12,576 bases of DNA from an uncultured Mollicutes bacterium (GTDB lineage: Bacteria > Bacillota_I > Bacilli_A > UBA3375). Under the pieces are notes generated by a model. It made no database searches and had not been told where the DNA came from. It worked only from the letters and a program-made list of their open reading frames with translations. The translations under genes and the position numbers were made by a program. The stretch lies in contig CAMZNW010000111.1 in the NCBI GenBank assembly GCA_947313935.1, forward strand, positions 1 to 12,576, read 5' to 3'. Below, piece by piece: positions 7,886-12,576 of the stretch; position 1 is the first letter of the stretch; every line of letters begins with the position of its first letter.

Positions 7886-7910
7886 AGCATACAATTATAT
7901 TTATAATGCT
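7886..7910 (-). terminator. Weak candidate terminator hairpin followed by a T7 tract
   Basis: On the minus strand AGCAT (7910-7906) pairs with ATGCT (7890-7886) and is followed, after one A, by seven T (7884-7878). It lies after the surface-protein gene and before the SNF2 gene. The stem is short and AT-rich and overlaps the SNF2 promoter, so it may be partial or fortuitous. Confidence 0.3.
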
Positions 7911-7928
7911 TACTCATAACTGTTACAA
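7900..7928 (-). promoter_or_regulatory. Promoter for the SNF2-nifS-thiI gene run
   Basis: TTGTAA (7928-7923) and TATAAA (7905-7900) are separated by exactly 17 bases, with a further TATAAT at 7899-7894. This is a good sigma-A-type match about 45 bases before the ATG at 7857 and just after the stop of the preceding gene. Confidence 0.5.
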
Positions 7929-7937
7929 ATTTTTTAT

Positions 7938-8702
7938 CTATTTATTTTTATTACTAATATATTTCTTATAAAGAAAATAATTTCCTATTAATATCAAAAA
8001 TATATATGCTAAATATTTATTTGTTTCATAAACTTCATAATTAATTGTTTTTGTAGTTTGGGCACCATCTTTATCTACTACATTAATAACTATTTCATGT
8101 TTTACATCATCAATTAAAACATTTTTTTTATTTGTTTTTATTCTCCCGTCCTCTACATCTATTATACTCAAACCTAAATAATTTATTATTTCATCAAAAT
8201 CCATTGGTAATGATTTTGAATTAACTTGTACATTATTACTTACTAATAAATTTATTTCTGGAGCAATATTATGATGTTTTATCTCAATTGTTGCTTCTTT
8301 ACTTGCTTTTAAACCTCCATTATCTACATATGTAATTACTACTTCATTTAATCCTAATTCTGAAGTTTTTATTTGACTTGGTTCTACAATTATTTGATTT
8401 GGATCAATATATTCATCTTCTTTATCACTAATCTTAACATCTAATAATTTAATAATTTGTTCTGTTGATATAAAATCATCCAAATCATTATCGTATACAA
8501 CAGTTTTAGTTTTAATATTAATTTTCGGTTTAGTGTTAATTTTATTTTTATTATTAACTTCTACTAAGTTTTCATATTTTTTATTTACTACATTATATCC
8601 ATTATTGTTTAATGATTCAAATGCATAGATACTAGTTGGTCCAATAATTACTATTAAACATACTATACTAAACATTATATATTTACCTATTGATGTATGC
8701 AT
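7938..8702 (-). CDS. Secreted, membrane-anchored protein with two Ig-like repeats
   Basis: A 254-residue protein with a signal peptide at 1-27 (hydrophobic FSIVCLIVIIG, likely cut after SIYA), a low-complexity Asn/Lys-rich linker (about 31-65), two homologous beta domains (about 66-141 and 148-224) and a C-terminal membrane helix YLAYIFLILIGNYFLY (about 229-246) with a short Lys-rich tail. The two domains share the pattern 'IIxxLxVxIxDxED...VxIxVxDxxGxxxxxxxxIEI', typical of bacterial Ig-like/DUF5011-like surface modules. Both the membrane anchor and the lack of an LPXTG motif are visible. It probably sits outside the membrane, in adhesion or envelope structure, but no ligand can be inferred. 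The ATG at 8702 has AGGAT at 8711-8707. The stop is TAG. Confidence 0.8.
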   Translation of the reverse strand: MHTSIGKYIMFSIVCLIVIIGPTSIYAFESLNNNGYNVVNKKYENLVEVNNKNKINTKPKINIKTKTVVYDNDLDDFISTEQIIKLLDVKISDKEDEYIDPNQIIVEPSQIKTSELGLNEVVITYVDNGGLKASKEATIEIKHHNIAPEINLLVSNNVQVNSKSLPMDFDEIINYLGLSIIDVEDGRIKTNKKNVLIDDVKHEIVINVVDKDGAQTTKTINYEVYETNKYLAYIFLILIGNYFLYKKYISNKNK

Positions 8703-8723
8703 TATAATCCTACTTTCATGTAT

Positions 8724-8747
8724 ATTATAATAAAATATTATTATAAT
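8724..8747. repeat. Perfect AT-only dyad containing TATAAT on both strands
   Basis: Ten-base arms (ATTATAATAA / TTATTATAAT) around a 4-base centre, in the 52-base gap between the zinc-ribbon and surface-protein genes. The minus-strand TATAAT at 8729-8724 could be the -10 of the surface-protein gene, though no matching -35 is visible. There is no T-tract, so I do not call it a terminator. It could be an operator, a promoter, or base composition. Confidence 0.4.
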
Positions 8748-8754
8748 TATATTT

Positions 8755-8991
8755 CTAATTTGTTTTAACCATTACAATACTATTTATATCTGTATTATGA
8801 CATGGTGTTACAGCATAAATAGTATTACACATCTTACAAGAGCTTTCATGTGTAGACATTATAAAACTATTTCCACATTCGCAATTAATCGTAAAAGCTT
8901 CTGGTATCTCAACATTTGATACACCTTTTTCACGTATTTTTATTAAAACTGCTTCATTTTCTAAAAATTCACATCCATTATTACAACTCAT
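8755..8991 (-). CDS. Small zinc-ribbon protein (78 residues)
   Basis: A short, Cys-rich cytoplasmic protein. CEC at 37-39 and CKMC at 52-55 form a probable four-Cys zinc ribbon; Cys3, Cys7 and Cys64 are additional. The phrases VEIPEAFTINCECG and TIYAVTPCH look like a conserved small Firmicute protein of unknown function, but I cannot name the family. It starts at ATG 8991 behind TAGGAG (9002-8997), in which the TAG is the stop codon of the U32 gene, so the two are translationally coupled. Pairing with an Fe-S/RNA-modification protein makes an accessory or RNA-binding role possible; that is inference. The stop is TAG. Confidence 0.82.
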   Translation of the reverse strand: MSCNNGCEFLENEAVLIKIREKGVSNVEIPEAFTINCECGNSFIMSTHESSCKMCNTIYAVTPCHNTDINSIVMVKTN

Positions 8992-8996
8992 TTAAT

Positions 8997-9002
8997 CTCC
9001 TA
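8997..9002 (-). promoter_or_regulatory. Ribosome binding site of the zinc-ribbon gene containing the U32 stop
   Basis: TAGGAG combines the U32 stop codon (9002-9000) with the binding site for the ATG at 8991, five bases on. This is a termination-reinitiation arrangement. Confidence 0.75.
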
Positions 9003-11102
9003 TAAAATTTTTTTATAATAATTACCATTAAAATAATTACCTTTACCTAAACTACTACCATTTTTAATTGCATCTTTAATTAACAAAACTTGTTCTATAT
9101 TTTCATTTGTTAAACGAATATGAAACTGATTAATTCCAATTGCTTTAAAATTATCAACTTTATCTAATAAATTAACACAATCATTTGAATACATACTCAT
9201 TCTACCCATTGATTCATACAATAATAAAAATTCTCGTTGGTAATTATCTACTAAATAATAATCTCCATTATGACAACGTCGACAATTTCCACACTTATTA
9301 GTTTTTTGTAAATTAATCGGACAATAATCCATTAACATAACTGGCACTTTTCCATAAATATTCGCTATACTATGTTTATTATTAAATTTTTTATAATGTT
9401 CAAAATTAAGTTCAATTGACAACATTGTATCTTTAACCCCTAAACTTACTAACTTTTCTTGATTAATCAAATTTGTTGTATTAAATGTATAATTTGTCAT
9501 AACATATTTTTTATCAACATAACGATTTAAAGCTCCTAAATCAGAAACACATACTCGCTGATATGTACTAACTATTTCATCAACTTCATCCCACTCATTA
9601 TCATAAATTACGCGAGGAGTTGCAATAATGTCAGTTTGTGTATTTATTTTTTTAGCTAAAGCTAATGAACCAATAATAATTTCTACGCCATCCATTGTTT
9701 TAACTACATTATATTGTTCTAAAGTTTGTACTTCAAAATAATACTTAATATCATCCATGCATTTATTTGAATTTTTTCTATCTATACTAATTAAATTACT
9801 CTCTCGATTTTTACTATTTAATTTTTCATATATATTTAAAATTTCATTTTTTAAAATTGTTAAATCAGATAAATTTATAAACATATCTTCACTATAAATA
9901 AAATCTTTAATACAAATATTATATGGTGTATCTTTTGTCTTATTTAATTTTTCAATTACCTTAACTTTTAAAATTGGACTATTTTTTGCTACTTGTACAT
10001 TAATACTACTATTAAATATTTGTCCATTAATTTTAAAACACACCTTATTTGTTATTATCAAATCTATCTCTATATTAATTTTTCTTTCATATTTCATTGG
10101 ATAAGTACTTAACATGTCATTTAATTCTTTATTTTGTGTACGATATACTAAACTTCCAGATTTAACATTAATATTTGAATAAAAAGATTGGTTATTTTCA
10201 TCACTAAAAACATCAATTACTTGTCCGTCTTCAAAATCACCATCTAAAAATCGAATATTATCTAATTTATGTAATATATTTTTTGTATCAATCGTAATTA
10301 TATATTTATAAAATCGATAGATTAAATTAGTATTCAAATCACAACTAATTACTGTACCAAGTTTAGAACCATTCTTATTTTGTTTATTATAATTAACTAA
10401 TACTTCTCCATTAACTCCACTAATTCTTCCCGTTGTGAAATCTCGATTATAAACTACTCGCAGACTATCTTTAGATATTTTTTCACCAGATAAAGCCATA
10501 CGATATTGTTTTGTTACTTCAAGAGCATAACTCAACTCTTTTAAACGTCCTTCAATCTTTAAACTATCAACTCCACTTGCTAAATACTTATCTAAATTTT
10601 CAATATTGTTTAAATCTTTTAATGATAATGGATATTGTCCTTTTGACACTACTTTTTGTGTTCTTTTATTTATTATTTTTTGGGGCATTCGACAATATTG
10701 TGAACAACGACCACGATTAGCAGATTTTTGATCAAGTAAAGTTGAATCATAACATTGTCCAGAATAAGATACACATAATGCCCCATGAACAAATGCTTCA
10801 ATTTCAATATTAGTAGCATCTTTAATTGTACGAATATTTTCATATTGCATTTCACGTGCTACTACAATCCGATTACTTCCAAGAGTTTGAACTAATTTAG
10901 TTGCAAAAACATTTGTAACATGCATTTGAGTTGAACAATGTACTTCTAAATCTGGATAATTTTTCTTTATCAAATCAATAAAACTAAAATCTTGTAGGAT
11001 AATTCCATCAATTCCACATTGATATAATTGATCAATCTCACTTAAAAATATTTCTACTTCTTCATCCAAAATAACTATATTAAAAGTAACATAACTTTTC
11101 AC
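9000..11102 (-). CDS. U32 family / DUF3656 Fe-S protein (RlhA-like), main open frame after an internal stop
   Basis: A 700-residue frame from GTG 11102, but homology runs further upstream, to the true start near 11267. U32 proteins are annotated as collagenase-like peptidases, yet characterised members (RlhA, TrhP) are Fe-S proteins for prephenate-dependent hydroxylation of rRNA or tRNA. Visible signatures are IDGIILQDFSF, HCSTQMHVTN, HGALCVSYSGQC, NRGRCSQYCRMPQ (cluster Cys), SLKIEGRLKE and the long DUF3656-type C-terminal part with DYCPINLQK and CGNCRRC, a second Cys cluster. The length and DUF3656 part resemble RlhA (23S rRNA C2501 hydroxylation) more than short TrhP proteins. The GTG at 11102 has no ribosome binding site; it is only the first conventional start after the TAG at 11147-11145. 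An ATT at 11135, eight bases beyond the last base of AGGAAG at 11146-11141, is an alternative. The stop is TAG. Confidence 0.9.
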   Translation of the reverse strand: MKSYVTFNIVILDEEVEIFLSEIDQLYQCGIDGIILQDFSFIDLIKKNYPDLEVHCSTQMHVTNVFATKLVQTLGSNRIVVAREMQYENIRTIKDATNIEIEAFVHGALCVSYSGQCYDSTLLDQKSANRGRCSQYCRMPQKIINKRTQKVVSKGQYPLSLKDLNNIENLDKYLASGVDSLKIEGRLKELSYALEVTKQYRMALSGEKISKDSLRVVYNRDFTTGRISGVNGEVLVNYNKQNKNGSKLGTVISCDLNTNLIYRFYKYIITIDTKNILHKLDNIRFLDGDFEDGQVIDVFSDENNQSFYSNINVKSGSLVYRTQNKELNDMLSTYPMKYERKINIEIDLIITNKVCFKINGQIFNSSINVQVAKNSPILKVKVIEKLNKTKDTPYNICIKDFIYSEDMFINLSDLTILKNEILNIYEKLNSKNRESNLISIDRKNSNKCMDDIKYYFEVQTLEQYNVVKTMDGVEIIIGSLALAKKINTQTDIIATPRVIYDNEWDEVDEIVSTYQRVCVSDLGALNRYVDKKYVMTNYTFNTTNLINQEKLVSLGVKDTMLSIELNFEHYKKFNNKHSIANIYGKVPVMLMDYCPINLQKTNKCGNCRRCHNGDYYLVDNYQREFLLLYESMGRMSMYSNDCVNLLDKVDNFKAIGINQFHIRLTNENIEQVLLIKDAIKNGSSLGKGNYFNGNYYKKIL

Positions 11103-11144
11103 TTTATATTTATTAGCATATTCGACTATTTTAATGATTTCTTC

Positions 11145-11147
11145 CTA
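11145..11147 (-). other. In-frame TAG in the N-terminal part of the U32 gene
   Basis: The frame from 11267 reads ...GARVNASLN, stop, EEIIKIVEYANKYKVKSYVT..., continuing in the same frame. Family members normally read '...ARANASNF-x-EEL...AVEYAH...VKVYVTLN' here, so only one codon is wrong. The stop sits in AATTAGGAAGAA, which also looks like a ribosome binding site. Confidence 0.85.
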
Positions 11148-11267
11148 ATTTAAACTCGCATTAACACGCGCACCAAATGACATTGATGAAAAATATATTG
11201 CATCACATCCTGTTTGAATAACTCCTTTTGCTGTCTGATAATTTTTTACTGGTGATAACAATTCCAT
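11145..11267 (-). CDS. N-terminal segment of the U32 protein (40 codons before the internal stop)
   Basis: It starts MELLSPVKNYQTAKGVIQTG and continues CDAIYFSSMSFGARVNASLN, the classic opening strand and helix of U32 proteins (MELLAPAG...A..NGADAVY). The ATG at 11267 gives the canonical MELL start; the ATG at 11270, directly before it, is possible but sits only one base after AGGAG (11276-11272). The rest of the protein follows in the same frame after TAG. With the stop ignored, the whole gene is 11267-9000, 755 coding positions, normal for the DUF3656 type. Alone, this 40-residue peptide could not fold as the barrel, so I treat it as part of a broken or unusually decoded gene. Confidence 0.8.
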   Translation of the reverse strand: MELLSPVKNYQTAKGVIQTGCDAIYFSSMSFGARVNASLN

Positions 11268-11271
11268 CATT

Positions 11272-11277
11272 CTCCTA
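11272..11277 (-). promoter_or_regulatory. Ribosome binding site of the U32 gene containing the rel stop
   Basis: TAGGAG: the TAG (11277-11275) ends the RelA/SpoT gene, and AGGAG serves the U32 ATG at 11267, four bases on (or 11270, one base on). This couples the two genes and fixes the U32 start upstream of its internal stop. Confidence 0.75.
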
Positions 11278-12576
11278 ATTTATTTTCCTTTTAACATCTG
11301 AAATATTTTTCAACATCATTAATTGTTTAATAATTTCATCTACTTCTGTTTTATCATTCACTAAAATATCTATTAATAATTTTGCAATATCATCATAACT
11401 TGATGCATTGAAATTACTAATTGTAATTGGACTCTTATTAAAACAATCAATTACATTACTTAATAATTCATTATCATTATCACCAAAACAAACTAATTGT
11501 ACTATAAATTTATTATTTTTAATGAATTGTTCATTAAAATATGCATCTATTAAATATTTTTCATTCTTAATATTTTTACAATCTTTATGATGAATCTTAA
11601 TCGCAACACCACTTATAACTTTTCCAACAATTTTATCACCTATTATTGGATTACAACAATTTGCTAATACTGTCTTAATCCCATTTGCTCCAGGAACTAC
11701 AATCAATTGTTCATTATAATTAATACCTTGTTGATCTAATTTAACAACAAATTCTTTAGGTGTTAAATATTTTATAATTTGTGCTTTACTTATTTTTTTT
11801 TGTCCTATTGCTAACAACAATTGATTTTCCTGTTCATATGAAAAATAATGACCCATTTCTTGTAATTTACCTTTTTGTTTTAATTCATTTGGACTTATAT
11901 TTAATTCTTTTAAACAATTCATTAATATTTCATTACCATACTTTATTTCATCATATTCTTTTGTATAATTTTGTTTTTTTAAAAATGATTTTATTTTTTT
12001 AATTGCATGTACACTTTTAGCAATATCAAGCCATTCTTTTGTTGGAGCATTAAAACCTTTTTTTGTATTTATTTTTACAATATCTCCATTTTTTAGTGGT
12101 GTTTCATAACTTTGAATATTCCCATTTACAATCGCTCCTGTCATACTCTCAGCAACACTAGAATGTATTCGATATGCAAAATCAATAACAGAAGCATTTT
12201 GTGGTAACTTTATAATTTTTTGATTTGGAGTATAAGTATAAATACTTGATTCAAATATTTCAGCTTCTAATTGTTCATATGGCTCTTGTTCTAATTGATA
12301 TAGCTTACTCAAACTATCTTTTTTACTTCCTTCTTTATATAAATAATGCGCTGCAATACCATACTCTGCAATTTGATCCATTTCATAAGTTCTAATTTGA
12401 ATTTCATAAATAATATTGTTTTTATCTATAATTGCCGTATGTAATGATTGATATAAATTTGTTTTTTTTATCGCTATATAATCTTTAAAACGTCCAGATA
12501 CAGGAGTATATGCTTGATGAATTAACCCTAAAATACTATAACATTCTTGTTTAGTCTGACATATAATTCGTAAACC
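11275..12576 (-). CDS. rel: RelA/SpoT (p)ppGpp synthetase/hydrolase, N-terminus beyond the window
   Basis: The frame is open to the right edge, giving 433 residues. The missing part is the hydrolase (HD) domain and the beginning of the synthetase. Seen in order: end of the synthetase domain (GLRIICQTKQECYSILGLIH, GRFKDYIAIKKTNLYQSLHT, EIQIRTYEMDQIAEYGIAAH with the likely catalytic Glu), TGS domain (LPQNASVIDFAYRIHSSVAE), helical region, Cys motif ANCCNPIIGDKIVG, then IHHKDCKN, and a C-terminal ACT domain. This is the long ribosome-associated Rel that makes and degrades the alarmone (p)ppGpp during starvation. Whether it is bifunctional cannot be judged without the HD domain. The ATG at 12381 is an internal Met, not the start. 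The TAG stop lies inside the ribosome binding site of the U32 gene. Confidence 0.95.
   Translation of the reverse strand, partial: GLRIICQTKQECYSILGLIHQAYTPVSGRFKDYIAIKKTNLYQSLHTAIIDKNNIIYEIQIRTYEMDQIAEYGIAAHYLYKEGSKKDSLSKLYQLEQEPYEQLEAEIFESSIYTYTPNQKIIKLPQNASVIDFAYRIHSSVAESMTGAIVNGNIQSYETPLKNGDIVKINTKKGFNAPTKEWLDIAKSVHAIKKIKSFLKKQNYTKEYDEIKYGNEILMNCLKELNISPNELKQKGKLQEMGHYFSYEQENQLLLAIGQKKISKAQIIKYLTPKEFVVKLDQQGINYNEQLIVVPGANGIKTVLANCCNPIIGDKIVGKVISGVAIKIHHKDCKNIKNEKYLIDAYFNEQFIKNNKFIVQLVCFGDNDNELLSNVIDCFNKSPITISNFNASSYDDIAKLLIDILVNDKTEVDEIIKQLMMLKNISDVKRKIN

Noticed and set aside
10673..10855. 60-codon minus-strand frame inside the U32 gene
   Set aside because: It is an alternative frame within the region coding the conserved GALCVSYSGQC and GRCSQYCR motifs.
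7636..11147. Reassignment of TAA or TAG as sense codons
   Set aside because: TAG ends six genes at natural family ends, often inside the next ribosome binding site. Reading the TAA of the 215-residue gene as sense would run on through further TAA codons in non-coding DNA.
1..12576. tRNA, rRNA, CRISPR, IS element or prophage
   Set aside because: No cloverleaf-like or rRNA-like stretch, regularly spaced repeats, transposase or phage protein was seen. The window is almost entirely ordinary coding sequence.

Overview
The window is very AT-rich (about three quarters A+T), and every gene I can support lies on the minus strand. Trp is written TGG throughout (for example the WW pair of the helicase) and thiI ends in TGA, so the ordinary bacterial code fits and the Mycoplasma/Spiroplasma code does not. 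Low GC, the nifS-thiI pair, a rhodanese-less ThiI, a long RelA/SpoT, a DUF3656-type U32 protein and a SWIM-SNF2 helicase together suggest a low-GC Firmicute relative (Bacilli, Erysipelotrichia or Acholeplasma/Izemoplasma-like). That placement is inference.

In transcription order (right to left): a RelA/SpoT (p)ppGpp enzyme enters from the right edge, missing its N-terminus (12576-11275). Its TAG stop lies inside the ribosome binding site of a U32-family (RlhA-like) Fe-S RNA-hydroxylation protein (11267-9000). The U32 stop is likewise inside the ribosome binding site of a small zinc-ribbon protein (8991-8755). A membrane-anchored surface protein with two Ig-like repeats follows (8702-7938). 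A second run starts from a promoter near 7928-7900: SWIM-SNF2 helicase (7857-4747), cysteine desulfurase (4747-3629), thiI (3648-2455) and an unrecognised 215-residue protein (2458-1811). The last four overlap or nearly touch and look translationally coupled. Acetate kinase (1627-443) has its own extended -10 promoter and runs into a membrane O-acyltransferase cut by the left edge (434-1).

The main surprise is that two otherwise well-conserved genes each carry one in-frame stop. The helicase has TAA at 7638-7636, inside its SWIM zinc finger between the CxC and CxH halves. The U32 gene has TAG at 11147-11145, about 40 codons after its canonical start. In both, the frame is unchanged across the stop and recognisable family sequence continues on both sides. 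Each is therefore a point nonsense change, a consensus error, or a readthrough/reinitiation site. TAG is also unusually common as the terminal stop (six of nine genes).

Functionally the window covers stringent response, rRNA/tRNA modification (U32, NifS-ThiI sulfur transfer), acetate/ATP metabolism and cell-surface proteins. I see no tRNA, rRNA, CRISPR array, insertion sequence or phage gene, and no gene-free stretch over 300 bases.
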